From Adineta steineri (lineage: Eukaryota > Rotifera > Eurotatoria > Adinetida > Adinetidae): a stretch of 64,000 nt of DNA. How positions within the stretch are numbered: position 1 is the first letter of the stretch; each line of letters begins with the position of its first letter. The stretch lies in NCBI GenBank assembly GCA_905250115.1, contig CAJNOI010000103.1:1-64000 (forward strand), in the 5' to 3' direction. This document shows positions 1 to 11,219 of this stretch, piece after piece. The position numbers were made by a program, and so were the translations under genes. A model generated the notes under the pieces. The model was given only the letters and a program-made list of their open reading frames with translations, made no database searches and was not told the DNA's origin.

Positions 1-353
1 TGGACAAAGATTAGCAGGATCAGATTTTCCTGCACATGTGGCAGTAGGTTGACAACTACCAGCAACTCCTTGACTATTTTTACAATCACGATAGGTACAA
101 CACTGTAACAATAATAAAAACATCGATGAAATAACAATAGAAGAATATAAGACATAATCTATACCTGAATAGTTTGATCACCTGGACAAAGATTAGCAGG
201 ATCCGATGTTCCACCGAGAGATGAACATCGACTAGTACTGATACATTCTCCACTGCGACCATTTCTAGCAACACAATTTCCATATTGAGCAATAGTGACA
301 GAAGGAAGAGTCACCACAAAAATTGTAAGCAAAAGCATACGTAATTGTTTCAT
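1..353 (-). CDS. Secreted Cys-rich repeat protein, 5' part (runs off window)
   Basis: Exon 1 is 353..165 and exon 2 is 102..1, open to the window edge; the 62 bp intron has a GTATAG donor and a TTACAG acceptor and is in phase 0. The protein starts with a signal peptide (about 22 residues, ending near TIAQ). Two copies of a Cys-rich module follow: C-x5-G-x2-G-x-C-x4-C with SDPANLCPG near the end, and CC opening the next module. Modules of this shape are known to me ahead of peptidoglycan- or chitin-active domains in fungal and bdelloid secreted enzymes, so the missing 3' part may encode a hydrolase; that is inference. The 3' end lies outside the window. Confidence 0.6.
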
Positions 354-1359
354 GCTGAGAGGCAGAATGCGATGAAAGTTTAAACTCTATAGATATCGAG
401 TAGCTAAAAACAGAAAGGTTTAAATAGAACTCTGATATGGTATAAATGCGTGGGATGGGAATTTTTTACCATCTGCTTTTATAAACGAAAATAGAAAGTA
501 TTAAAAAAGACTAACATGATAATAATATCCATCTGTTCTCATATGTAAGACAATAGCAAAATATTCACATCAGAATTTAGTCGCGATGTGTATAAGTTGA
601 AAACATAAATTTGATTAGATCAGTTACTGCGAAAGAAAACTTTTACTCGAATAGAATTTGTTGGCTCATGAGCTATTTAAGAGAGTCATCTGTCTTAATT
701 TTTCTTTTCTTCCCATGCTTCTAAATATATATCACACTATGAAATACTTCTTGTTTGATGATTATTTATAGCATTGATATCGCTTTTTATATGTTTGTCA
801 GTGACAAGTACTATTTTAATTATATTTTCTAATCGTTATCATAATTAAATATATATAAGGAATTCAAAGATTTATAATTCTTTAGAAAATTAGATCTTAG
901 CTATTTGATGATCTTCTCAGAATAACCAGTACTGTAGGAATTTGTTTATAGTTAAAATATTAAGTCGAGTGATAACTGTTAATGCAAAAGAAACACATTA
1001 AAAAGTATAAATACAGAGCATAAATCTTCTTGCATATGATCATTGTTACTTGAAAATAAAGTCTTGAGGGTGAGGATGTGGATGCTGGTACCGTATTCAT
1101 CTCACACCCACACCCTCAAGTATCTTATTCAAATAATTTTGGAGTAATCTACATAAATATACGATTTGTTTTGATATTTTTAGCGATAAATAATTTATTA
1201 AGATTCTTTAAAGCAAAAAAATACTACTGATATACTTTAGCAGAATAAGTTCAAAGAATTTAGTTTATATGAAACCAAGTCAAAATAACAAATCTCAAAG
1301 TTTTGGGTTCATTATATTCTGCATAGAGCTCTTAAGTTCAATGAAGTTGCATAGTGTTT
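354..1359. other. Intergenic, AT-rich, one hairpin
   Basis: No gene seen. It holds the promoter side of the Cys-rich gene and the 3' flank of the HEPN/MYND gene. The only structured element is the telomere-like hairpin at 1063-1120. Confidence 0.6.
1063..1120. repeat. Telomere-like hairpin H1
   Basis: Inverted repeat. The left arm begins CTTGAGGGTGAGGATGTGG and the right arm ends CACACCCACACCCTCAAG, around a short AT-rich loop. It is the first of about ten related G/T-rich fold-backs in the window. Confidence 0.75.
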
Positions 1360-4300
1360 TCATAGTTTTTTGCATATTAGTTTGTGTTTATATAATTCCC
1401 AGTCCATTGTTTGACATTGTTTTGTACAGTAACGTGCTTGTTTACATTTACCACAAACATTTAATGCATTTGATATTCCACAGCATCGACACATGTTTAA
1501 CACCCGTTCCGATTCACTTTGCATTATAATTGATGAAGAATCGTCGACACGAATTAAGGGTTTCATATCACATCTACCTATTCGTAAGTATGGGTTTATA
1601 ATATTCAATTTGCTTCCGATTGTGTACACTTTACTGGTTAAATAGTGACCTTGTTCTTGTGGAAAATCATAAATGAACATTCGTTCACAATCAAGATGTT
1701 CATCTTCAATAACCAGATGAATTGATGGAGACCATGTATAAGCTACTTCGATAATTTTTGCAGAAAGAACATATCCTTCGTAAACATGCTCTTTTGTTGG
1801 ATCCATTTCTTTCAATGAAATTGCTTTTAAACCAATAAATGATTTAGCTGTTTGCTGTTTAACTCCAGGTTTATGAGTACCGGTTTCCAGAGAATAGTAG
1901 GGATCATTTATCGCTTTTAATGTTTTGGCTTCCCATTCACGATGCTCTTGGATAAGTTTAACTCGATGTGGATCTGTTAGACGCAGTTTGAGATTAATAG
2001 GAGGAGATGATTGTGTATTTAATAGAGATTTTGCATCAAACATACTTTTAACAAGTGTTTTATTGTTTGAATCATAAGGTAGAAAACATGGCAATTGTAG
2101 TTTTTCCGCATCTTCACCTTCCTTATATGTTTTTTCGACAATATCTATCATACCTTTATCTATCATACCATTATCTTTTAGACGTGCGATATAGCAACAA
2201 GCCATTGCATAATATGATTCAGGCACTTTACGATGATCTTTAGGGGCTGCTGCTAAAAAGGTACGATACGCTTCGATTGCTTCATTCAAGTCCTTGTCTA
2301 ATAAGCGTAATGCAACAGCTTTATAATATAATAATTCGTAGTAGTCTGGATCTACTTTTAGTCCAGAATTAGCGACGTATATAGCAGTTTCATACTGATC
2401 TAACCATCCATGTACTGTTGCGCTTAATTCAAAAAAATGAATTGATTTTGGATATTTTTCTTTGCATTGCTCGAGAAATTTGGCAACCAACGCATGCGAA
2501 TCCATATGTAATACAGCATAACATATTCGGGCATCTTCATCAGATTGCGAATTGTTGACATTAAATTCTAAACTGTTACGATGAAGTACATGGTCAACAA
2601 TTTCTTCAATTCTCTGACGCATTTTAATACTAGGAATTTGAGCAACAATATGCTCAATACGATAACACTGTGCAAGTTGATGTACAAACAAATCTTCCTC
2701 TTTTTCTGCTAAAGTTTCAGAATGCGTAAGTACATTGAATGCTTCCATATAATGCTCCAGAGCATCACACATTTTTTTAGCTGTTATTGAACCACGGTTG
2801 GCATATTCATTAAACATATTGTAATCATGGATGTATGATTTATTAGAAGTTTTATATACGGCTCCTTTTGGCTTCAACGAATCAATTACGTTTTTCATTC
2901 CATCAACCATTTGTAAAATATTAGGTGAACTACAGTTAATAAACTGTTTTTTGTCGCTTAACATTTCCTCAAACTTATTACGACCCATTTGAGCAACAAT
3001 ATTGCCAGATTCACAAGCTCGATCATGCCATATTTTTGCCATTTTAAAATCATTTTTATGTAATAAAAGTCCGGCTAAAGTCAACATGGCATTTGGATCG
3101 CCTCTTTTCGACGCTAGCTCTAACAGTTGTTCCGCCTTTTCGAGGTTTTTATCAACACCAGTGCCGTGTAGATACATTAAAGCCAAATTATTAGCTGCTG
3201 GACCACTACCATGTTCCATAGCTCGTTGGTACCAGTATGCAGCAGTAGGTAAATCTTTGTGAACACTAATACCTTCGGCATACCTAAGCCCTAAAGCATG
3301 CTCAGCTTCGGCTACGCCCAAGTTGGGTATAACTTTAAATATCGGATGTTTTGGTGGTAGTGAAGCGGCTTGTTCATATAATTTGAGTGCTAAATTATGA
3401 TCTTTCTTCACACCTAAACCACGATCGGTCAAGCGAGCTAAATTATATATTCCTTCGGCGTTTTCTTGTCTTGCTGCTTTCGCAAAATATTTAGCAGCCT
3501 GTTCATAGTCTTGTTTAACGTCAATATCTCCGTGTTCATATTTATGTGCTTTGACCACATCGGCCCCAGATGGGTCTATTTCTTTGATTAAACTATGGCC
3601 TGATCGTACATGTTCTGGATTTACTCCCATTTTTTGCTGTAGTTCACTTAGTTGTTCATCCATCGTTTTGGGTTGTAGCCTTGGATCAAGATGTTCTTGT
3701 CGTAATTGCTGACTATATATTAGTCGACTATTATCTAATGCTTTTTGTACATCGTTATTTGTCGGACCAAGAGCTAGTGCTCGTTCAAAGGAATTAATAG
3801 CTTTTTCATGCTCATTTATAGTGGCATAGACTTTACCAACACGAAAATGTCCTTTCCACCAAGTTGGCCAAAGAATTCGAGCTTGTTTAGCATCTTGCAA
3901 TGCTCGATAGCGGTGATCTCTTGGATCGTCTATTTCAGTTTTATTTGAAGATCCAGATTTTAGTTCATACAATGCCAGACGACTGGAAGACATATTTGAA
4001 TAGAAAACAGCACGGTCATGATTGGAAACACCTGATAAAACAGTTGCTTTTGTAAATAATGTAATAGCGTCTGAAAATTTTCGATCTTTGTGAGCTTGTG
4101 TACCAAGTGCATTTAAACGTAATGCTTCTTGTACGTTTTCTTCGTTTATTGATTGAGTACGCGTATCAAACACACTATCATCCTTGATTTTATCTAATTC
4201 GCTGTCTATGTCACCTAACGCAACTAGAATTGTTGTTAACTCAGACCATAGTTGATTAAATTCAACATCATCAATAGATTTCGACGCATGATGAGCTAAT

Positions 4301-4668
4301 TTATTTCGAATATCTCTTAATTCTGTTAAAATTTTATCTTCATTATCGAGCTGTTGTATCTGAGTTTTATTTAGCGTTTTCGGACGATCACTATTTAGCA
4401 GAAGTGCAGTTAACGTTGTTAAATCCCAATCATTTGAATTACCGTTGGTAACTGAAGTCTTTTGTACGGATGTTAAATTAATCTTTTTATTTTTCGTGAC
4501 AATATTAGTCCAAAAATTCTTTCCACATGTTGTTGAATCATCCCATATTTTACCGCCATTGAACAAAGAATACCGAGTTTTGAACAACTGTCGAAGTATA
4601 ACATAAGAACGTGCTATTAGCAGTTCTAATTTAAAATAATTACGATTATTAGTTGGTATATTAGTCAT
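1360..4668 (-). CDS. HEPN (DZIP3-like) + TPR + Sel1 repeats + MYND zinc finger protein, 1102 aa
   Basis: Single uninterrupted ORF of 1102 residues. Residues 1-165 look like a DZIP3-type HEPN domain, with the R-N-K-L-A-H motif (R121 to H126, the Rx4H signature of HEPN proteins). Residues about 175-310 are TPRs, including a DRAVFYSNMSSSRLALYELK helix pair and AINSFERALALGPTN. Residues about 365-560 are Sel1-like repeats (AKYFAKAARQENAEGIYNLA, GSGPAANNLALMYLHGTGVD). More TPR-like helices follow at about 725-830. A C-terminal MYND zinc finger (about 1058-1100) has ordered C-x2-C, C-x2-C, C-x3-C and H-x3-C ligands. HEPN, TPR, Sel1 and MYND parts suggest an RNA- or protein-complex scaffold in the cytoplasm; the substrate is unknown. 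The lack of introns in 3.3 kb is unusual beside the spliced genes and could reflect retroposition. Confidence 0.85.
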   Translation of the reverse strand: MTNIPTNNRNYFKLELLIARSYVILRQLFKTRYSLFNGGKIWDDSTTCGKNFWTNIVTKNKKINLTSVQKTSVTNGNSNDWDLTTLTALLLNSDRPKTLNKTQIQQLDNEDKILTELRDIRNKLAHHASKSIDDVEFNQLWSELTTILVALGDIDSELDKIKDDSVFDTRTQSINEENVQEALRLNALGTQAHKDRKFSDAITLFTKATVLSGVSNHDRAVFYSNMSSSRLALYELKSGSSNKTEIDDPRDHRYRALQDAKQARILWPTWWKGHFRVGKVYATINEHEKAINSFERALALGPTNNDVQKALDNSRLIYSQQLRQEHLDPRLQPKTMDEQLSELQQKMGVNPEHVRSGHSLIKEIDPSGADVVKAHKYEHGDIDVKQDYEQAAKYFAKAARQENAEGIYNLARLTDRGLGVKKDHNLALKLYEQAASLPPKHPIFKVIPNLGVAEAEHALGLRYAEGISVHKDLPTAAYWYQRAMEHGSGPAANNLALMYLHGTGVDKNLEKAEQLLELASKRGDPNAMLTLAGLLLHKNDFKMAKIWHDRACESGNIVAQMGRNKFEEMLSDKKQFINCSSPNILQMVDGMKNVIDSLKPKGAVYKTSNKSYIHDYNMFNEYANRGSITAKKMCDALEHYMEAFNVLTHSETLAEKEEDLFVHQLAQCYRIEHIVAQIPSIKMRQRIEEIVDHVLHRNSLEFNVNNSQSDEDARICYAVLHMDSHALVAKFLEQCKEKYPKSIHFFELSATVHGWLDQYETAIYVANSGLKVDPDYYELLYYKAVALRLLDKDLNEAIEAYRTFLAAAPKDHRKVPESYYAMACCYIARLKDNGMIDKGMIDIVEKTYKEGEDAEKLQLPCFLPYDSNNKTLVKSMFDAKSLLNTQSSPPINLKLRLTDPHRVKLIQEHREWEAKTLKAINDPYYSLETGTHKPGVKQQTAKSFIGLKAISLKEMDPTKEHVYEGYVLSAKIIEVAYTWSPSIHLVIEDEHLDCERMFIYDFPQEQGHYLTSKVYTIGSKLNIINPYLRIGRCDMKPLIRVDDSSSIIMQSESERVLNMCRCCGISNALNVCGKCKQARYCTKQCQTMDWELYKHKLICKKL

Positions 4669-5378
4669 GATCGAAACAGATCTAATAATTTTGGTGCTAA
4701 TGTTTGTATAAGAAAGATTTTTATTTGCAACTTAGATGCTTGATACCTTTTTAATATTTTATGGAGTTTGTTCTGTAGTCGAAACTATCTTTGTCTAGTT
4801 TGTAACCTTTGCTTCAAACACTTTTCTTTATTTTTGTAAACGAATAATATGATGCACAAAATATTTACGAAGTAATATTTTGCTCGGTTGACGTATTTAC
4901 TACGACGGCGTCTATCGAAAAGAAAAAAAACCATATAAACGTTTTTCACGTGTAGGTAAAAACAACGTCAGTGATTTTTATTTCGTTCTCTTCATTATTA
5001 CACTAATTTTCTTTTTCTTTCTTTATCAACATATTGTTGTGCATAAAGCTGATCATTTTACAACGAAACGATACTCAGTAAACAAAATTTCTACTAGAAA
5101 TAAAACGGTGAGAAATAAATTGGCAAAACAACACAAAATTCTTCAAAAATAAGTATTCTTCATTCTATCGACCAAGTTGTATTCATATTTATAAAAGACT
5201 TTCTTAAATTTAGCCGGTTGTAGGAATTATATATTACTAGCTGCTTAATCGACCTAGGACATGAGAAAGAGCACGATCGAAAGTGAACTTGAAAGAATGT
5301 TTTTTTTTGTATATACAATGATAGTCAAATCAATGCTCTATTTTTAGCGACACTTCATTAGTCTTCATTTGATATTTT

Positions 5379-5452
5379 GAGGGTGTGGGTGAGTGTGTGT
5401 GTAGTTGGATTTAATATCGATACCTATATCAAACCCACATCTACACTCACCC
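5379..5452. repeat. Telomere-like hairpin H2
   Basis: The left arm is GAGGGTGTGGGTGAGTGTGT and the right arm is CCCACATCTACACTCACCCT. The centre has the GTAGTTGGATTTAATATC loop shared with H4 and H5. Confidence 0.75.
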
Positions 5453-5746
5453 TATGACTATAGAAAAGAAAACCAAGATGGTTGTCTATAAACTGACAAG
5501 CCTATTTGCTACCTATCCAAAGCTACTGCAATGCAGCTTTCATTTTGACGGAAAAACGAAAATCTCCTATTTTGTCTATATACTCATGATAAAAAAACTC
5601 TATTCACAAAGTTAAATTTAATCGATCATTCAATATCCTCATGTTCTCATAATGCAAAAACTAATTCTGTTTTACAAATAATCCGATAATCTTCACATAT
5701 GTTTAATTTCAAAATCAAATAGCAACATGTCATATTTATATGCTAA

Positions 5747-5821
5747 CGGGTGTGGGTGGGTGTGGATGTGTGCGTAATGTGTCTATGGCACCTACATCCA
5801 CCTACACCCACACCCACCCTC
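5747..5821. repeat. Telomere-like hairpin H3
   Basis: The left arm is CGGGTGTGGGTGGGTGTGG and the right arm ends CACCCACACCCACCCTCG. This is the best-paired arm set in the window, and it contains a TGTGGG unit. Confidence 0.78.
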
Positions 5822-7749
5822 GTAATTGGATCATGTCAATGCAATAAATTGTCCTGCAACAAAATGTTTATGCGATAAATTCTTGGTAACGAATTGTCCG
5901 ATCATCATTTTATAGCACTTTGTAGCTCTTTCATTCTTCTATCGATTAGCATATCAAAAACATATGAGCATTGCTACGGAAAATACCAAAGAAGATCAAA
6001 TTGATATTAGATAATATGTAATAAAGTCTCGCTCAATAGAAGAGTAATATTACTGATGTTGTCAGTCGTCTCTATACAAAAATAATACAGAATTGAATGA
6101 TCTATCCAGGAAAGAGAAATTGCCCTTATATTATTTCAGAACTATGTATATTCTAGTCAAAAAGCTAGACTGTTGCATACATAGTGGAAAGACATTAGAA
6201 CAACTAAAATATCTATAAAACATCAATGATTTTTTTTTTAACATACCAATATTCGAATAATGATTGGGTAGAAGAAAAAGACTGTCTCAATGTAAAATAG
6301 GAAAGTTAGGAATATTGAAATAAACATGATGGAACAAAAGATTTGTTTATCTGACACAGCATATAGCTGTCGAGTAAAATCAAAAATATTAAAATATTTA
6401 GAAAAGATTTTGTCTTTAAGTAAAAACCTTTCAGATGAATTTAATGAACTAGTTAAGGAGAAAATGCTATATTTCATCATAATACAATGGTATAAGTACG
6501 AATTAGAAACATAAGACTTTGTTATTGATTTATATAAAATAATAATAATAATTAGTTAGAAAGTACGACCAGAAACCTATCGAAATAGATAAATGTCTCA
6601 AATAAATAAATGGATAATGAGTAATGTAATTACAATCTACTGGTAGCCGTAATTATACTCAGTCAAAAAGAATTTAAAAGAATCCTTTCTTACTCTTCAA
6701 ACACCAAGATTATCTGTGACTGATTGATCTAAATCATATTTATGTTAATACGAAAGATCTATTCATGTTAAATTTAAATAAATTTGTAATTATTGATATC
6801 TATAAGGATAAACAATACTTATAAAGTATAATTCTTGATTATTCATTACTAAAGTAAATAAAAGATCCATTTTGTTTTTTCTCTTTCATATTATTATGAA
6901 CAATGAATACGATAACCAATAGATATAATAAGATCAATTATAATTTTAATTGACTTCATATATGTATATATATATATTATTATTCATTCATTATCAGATA
7001 AAAAAGGATTCGTATCGTAATGAAACTTCAATAACATGAACAAAATAAAATTTTGAAATATCAATTCGATGAATAACTATTGACATTAAAGAAATGTTGA
7101 AATAGATGTAGTTGAACATGAACATTTTTATTCATGGATTAATATTCGACATGGTGGAGATGATGTAAGAGATTAATTCAGTTGTAGAATTAGTGAAATT
7201 TGAAGAAATGATTAATATTTTTTGTTTTGTCACAAATAATAGACATTTGTTTGAAATAAAGGGTAATTATTTTTCAACTAGCTAAAAATTTCATTCGTGT
7301 TTTTTTAATTAATATTATCGATCAATTTCTTTGATTTTATTTTAAAACGAGAAGATTGTCAGTACTTTATGGATAACAAGTTAAAGATGTATATCAATGA
7401 TGATTATTTTTCTTATTTTCAAAGAAAAGCAAAAGACTATTTGATATAATTTGAATTGTCAAAGTTTCTAATCAAATATATTACTTCTTTTAACTAGCAT
7501 ATATATATATATATATATGCGTGTGTGTGTGTGTATGTATGTTTCTTTTCTTTTGCATTCTTTAGTGCATATAGTATTTTTGGAAAATAACTCAAATAAA
7601 GATGTCATCAGTTGAATTCTTTTCGTCCGATATTTTGTTTACCGACAACTAACGACAACTATTTCTAATTGAGTTTTACTTATGTTTTTGTGAAACACGA
7701 ACTAAAAAGAGTGTTGAAGTGTTTAGGGGCAGAAATTTGCACCCACTAG

Positions 7750-7985
7750 CCCCCCCCCCCCCCCCCCACTGGTCTGACCGACAAAAAAACATAAACATCA
7801 CCGACAGGGCATCACAGACGTGATCGACCGAATATCAAAGGCGGCGATCGACAGGATATCATAGACCATCACAGACGTGATCGACAAGGCATAACAAGCG
7901 TGACCGACACAGAATCACAGACATGACCGACAGATGTTCTTTTGACCTCGTCATAGACGTGACCGACAAGGTATCATAGGCCTTT
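7750..7985. repeat. Poly-C tract and GACCGACA/ATCACAGACG minisatellite
   Basis: A run of 18 C at 7750-7767 is followed by degenerate tandem units of about 20-27 bp built on RTGACCGACARGGCATCACA. At least seven partial units are visible up to about 7985. The unit is GC-richer than its surroundings. Confidence 0.7.
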
Positions 7986-7989
7986 ATAT

Positions 7990-8010
7990 AGGGTGTGCGT
8001 GGGTGTAGAC
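7990..8010. repeat. Half copy of telomere-like hairpin arm
   Basis: GGGTGTGCGTGGGTGTAG resembles the left arm of the hairpin family. No complementary arm is seen nearby. Confidence 0.4.
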
Positions 8011-8841
8011 ATAAACGAGCAAAGATTACGATATTCACACTCATACAACTATTAAAACGCTAATAAAGCGAGTACATCATTTACAAATTATTTCTCTCCT
8101 ATATTTCTATACCTTTATGTCACTGAATGAGGTCAAATCCGCTTCATAAAGATACGATTAGACTATATTCTTGAAGGTAGAAACAATAATTAGATCGTGT
8201 TTCACATTTTAATCTCGCAAGGGATTGCGCTAACAGCTTTTTTAATTAATTCTATATATAATATAAATAAAAGAGATGGAGAATATCTGTTAGCAGTAAC
8301 AGTTATTACAAAGTTACTGCCAACTTATTTGATCACTCTCGTGATCAAACTTCTACATACTCCTCCCCCCTTCTTAGTGTCTTCGTAGTTTCTCACCAGC
8401 TTCTGTTCGTTCTTCTCCTTTTCTCTCTCTCCCGCCATATTTTTTCTCTCATTTTGTTTTTCTCTCTAGTTCATGTTTTGATATTCAGTTCATCTTTTGT
8501 CCTGGTCCATATCACTTGTTTTTCCCTCATCTATCCCGTCTCTTCCTTTTCATCCCTCTCCATTATCATTATCTTGTCCCTTGTTTTTTCCTGTTTATTT
8601 TCTTTCATAAAATAAACATCTTGATTGGAGACTTCCAAGGTAAGATCAGTTTCCATTTCTGCTTCTGTGTCATATGTATATACACTCAAAGAGAAGACCT
8701 AACAATATCATCGTTCATTAGTGATCGAATAGATTAAACAAATGAAAAAAAAAAACAGGAATGAAATAGTGCGATTGGTTTGTCTAAAAACACCTATCAT
8801 ATTCTTTAATTTACTTTTCATTCATTCTCTGTTCCTTCCAG

Positions 8842-9095
8842 GACGATGATTCCTGAAGCAGTATTCCCAGAACTTCCGATGAAAACCCTCAGGAAACTCA
8901 CCGTTTCTGGCAGGAACCCTGCCGGAAAATGCCCGGAATTTCCTCCTGACATCAGTTCCGGACGGAACCGGGCGGATTTGGTCACCGGATCCGATCACCG
9001 GAATACTGCTTCCATTTTCCTATGAATTTCCCGTGTTTTCCTACGGAATGCCCAGGAAAATCACGGAATCCGGTCGTTTCCTACCGTACGTCTTT
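8842..9095. repeat. GC-rich fold-back dispersed repeat, copy 1
   Basis: This stretch is distinctly GC-rich in AT-rich surroundings. It carries an inner inverted repeat: GAAGCAGTATTCC near 8856 and GGAATACTGCTTC near 9000. It also contains CCTCAGGAAACTCACCGTTT, which recurs almost unchanged at 10440-10470. A third related copy is at 25435-25556 on the other strand. No ORF is evident, so this is probably a non-autonomous mobile or processed repeat of unknown class. Confidence 0.65.
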
Positions 9096-9357
9096 GACAT
9101 GGGTTGCTTGAACCTTATACATCATGAATCACCATTTCAAGTTAAACGTTTCAAAGTATGATTAATTCAAATAATCTAAATATTTCCTTCATTTATTTTC
9201 TCTTTTTAGACATCAACAGCAAGTTTACCAATATTTGAACATCAAAATTTAGCATGGAAAAATTTAAAGAAAACGATTACTAATCAACTTAATAAATTAA
9301 ATAAATCAAATTTACCAATAATAGTTAATGAACTATTTAAACATAATATTATTCGTG

Positions 9358-9420
9358 GTGTAGATGTGGGTGTGGGTGGGTGTGTGTGAAGTTGGATATA
9401 TTATCCACACCTATCCCAGA
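9358..9420. repeat. Telomere-like hairpin H4, inside the CWC22 remnant
   Basis: The left arm is GTGTAGATGTGGGTGTGGG and the loop is GAAGTTGGATATATTATCC, followed by a short ACACCTATCCC right arm. It begins immediately after the codons for NIIRG of the CWC22-like exon. Confidence 0.7.
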
Positions 9421-10005
9421 CTCATTTTCATTTAGATCCATGTATCGTACCTGGTCTTGATTTAGTTGCCGCAGATAATCAACAAACACATATGATCGAG
9501 TTACTGGATTCAATAATTACAGATCAATCTATCGATGATGATCGAATAAATATTAATCAACCACATAATAATCATCGGAAAGATGTAGAGCAAAACATAT
9601 ATCTGAGCATTCAGTCAGCGATTAATGCAGAACAATGTGCTTACAAATTACTGCATCAAACATTATTATCACGCAGCCAAGAAGTATGTTCTTTTTACTA
9701 TATAAAATAAAAGCTTTTATTTAAGATAAAATCTAATTTGTAGATGATCGTATATAAAAAAATTATTCATATGTGAGCACAAAAACGATCATATGATCCT
9801 TTTCTTGGTATAGTGAGTCAACATGGATCCGGTACAATTTACCAACAATCAGTTAGCCGACAAGTACTTTTTGCCGACAGTTACAATTTGTTGATAATTT
9901 GTTTTGTCAATATCTTCACCGAAAATTTTTCAGATTCTTTCCGATGATTTCTCATCGGTTCCTGTAGAAAAGCGCAGGCAATCGACTGAAATCCACCAAA
10001 ACAGA

Positions 10006-10065
10006 GTGGATGGGTCAATGCGTGTGTAGTTGGATATAACATACACACCCACACTCACCCTCAAG
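10006..10065. repeat. Telomere-like hairpin H5
   Basis: The loop GTAGTTGGATATAACAT lies between GAGTGGATGGGTCAATGCGT and ACACCCACACTCACCCTCAA. It shares its loop with H2 and H4. Confidence 0.7.
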
Positions 10066-10410
10066 ATTTATATCATTGTTTTCTATCATGTAATATATTC
10101 CATTTTCATTCGTTTTCAGCTATTTAGATATGCATTGTATAGATAAAAATGTCTAACTCGAAAGTAAATGATAATTCCATTTCAACATCATCATCATCTA
10201 ATACAAGTTCATTATCATCTAGCACAAGTTCTTCATCATCAATATCTATTGGTCAAACATCTTCGTCATTATCTTCTAGTTGGAATTCATCATCATTCCT
10301 ACCACGTCATCATTCATCATACAAACGACGTCGATCGTCTATTTCTTCTTTATTTGCACATTATGACAAATTGATTATGCACATGAACTACCATTTCAAG
10401 TTACCCAGAC

Positions 10411-10515
10411 CGATGAATCCTGACCCAATATTCCTTGAAAATCCTCAGGAAACTCATCGTTTTCGGCAGGAATACCATGGAACCGGCCGTTTCCGTCCCG
10501 GATTGTTCGCCCTGG
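10411..10515 (+). repeat. GC-rich dispersed repeat, copy 2
   Basis: CCTCAGGAAACTCATCGTTT and CCGGCCGTTTCCGTCCCGG match copy 1 (8842-9095) and copy 3 (25435-25556, opposite strand). It interrupts the CWC22 remnant just after the Ser-rich stretch. Confidence 0.65.
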
Positions 10516-10676
10516 ATTATGAAGAGATTAGAAGACAGAAATTAATTTATTATTTTTTGTTGTGTATTATAGAACATTAGCACACTGTTTTTATGGTATT
10601 TTTCGTCATGACAATAAAAAAGATATAGAATTTGCAATTCAATTTTTGTCTACAATTGGGCTTAGTAATCTAACGT

Positions 10677-11219
10677 AAGTATTGATTTCAATCAAAATTA
10701 TTCTTATTTCTTCTTTTATTTGATGGAAATGGGTTACGAAAATTTTTAAATGAAAAATCTAATACAAACTTCATTACCTGTACTACGAAGTTACATTATT
10801 GTTTTTTTTGTGTAAATGTTATTTTTTTTTCTTTTATGTTTATTATTATTATTGTGTAAAGAAATAAAATTAAAGAATATAAAATTTGTCTCATAATATG
10901 AAGTTATGAAAGTAAAAAATTATATCACAGTTATTAAGATTAAAGATTAAGGCTGTCAAAATATGAATATAAAATGTATTTCAGAAGAAAACTCTAATAT
11001 TGAGAGTGGATGTAGGTAGGATTGAGAATAATCTTTTACGACATCCACATCCTCATGAAAAAATTTTCATCGCGTGAAATCGTCTACATGATTGTATTTC
11101 ACTACTTAATATAAATACAATTATATCTTTTAGAAATACCAAAGCGAACTGAATTTGAGCAAAGTTAATCTCAGTCAGAAGAGACACAATATTAAAATCA
11201 ATATAATTACAAGTAACGC
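10677..11219. other. AT-rich spacer with hairpin H6
   Basis: No gene seen. A weak member of the hairpin family lies at 11000-11056 (GAGAGTGGATGTAGGTAGG and CATCCACATCCTCATG). Confidence 0.5.

Larger units (their letters stand above)
4669..9207. other. Repeat-bearing gene-poor region
   Basis: 4.5 kb with no convincing gene. It contains hairpins at 5379-5452 and 5747-5821, a (TA)n/(TG)n microsatellite near 7498-7540, an 18-base C run with a minisatellite at 7750-7985, a half hairpin at 7990-8010 and a GC-rich fold-back at 8842-9095. The remaining sequence is AT-rich and shows only short chance ORFs. Confidence 0.55.
9210..10676 (+). pseudogene. CWC22: CWC22 (spliceosomal MIF4G/MA3 factor) remnant, broken and rearranged
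   Basis: Segments match CWC22, a spliceosome component with MIF4G and MA3 domains. An exon starting after a TTTTTAG acceptor at 9209 encodes AWKNLKKTITNQLNKLNKSN and LFKHNIIRG, like the start of the MIF4G domain. At 9420-9686 come GLDLVAADNQQTHMIELL and NIYLSIQSAINAEQCAYKLL, matching the linker and the start of MA3, ended by an intact GTATGT donor. At about 10570-10675 comes FYGIFRHDNKKDIEFAIQFL, the end of MA3, followed by GTAAGT. Most of MIF4G is missing. Hairpin H4 sits inside the first exon, H5 and a GC-rich repeat lie between the pieces, and a Ser-rich stretch (10149-10370) comes before, not after, the last MA3 piece. Kept splice sites argue for a DNA-level duplicate, not a retrocopy. 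Confidence 0.7.

Noticed and set aside
7497-7542. Possible telomere repeat array in the TA/TG tract
   Set aside because: It is a plain (TA)n(TG)n microsatellite and lacks the GGG of TGTGGG units.
10149-10580. Ser-rich ORF as a separate gene
   Set aside because: It is low-complexity, runs straight into the GC-rich repeat, and sits among CWC22 pieces; treated as part of the remnant region.
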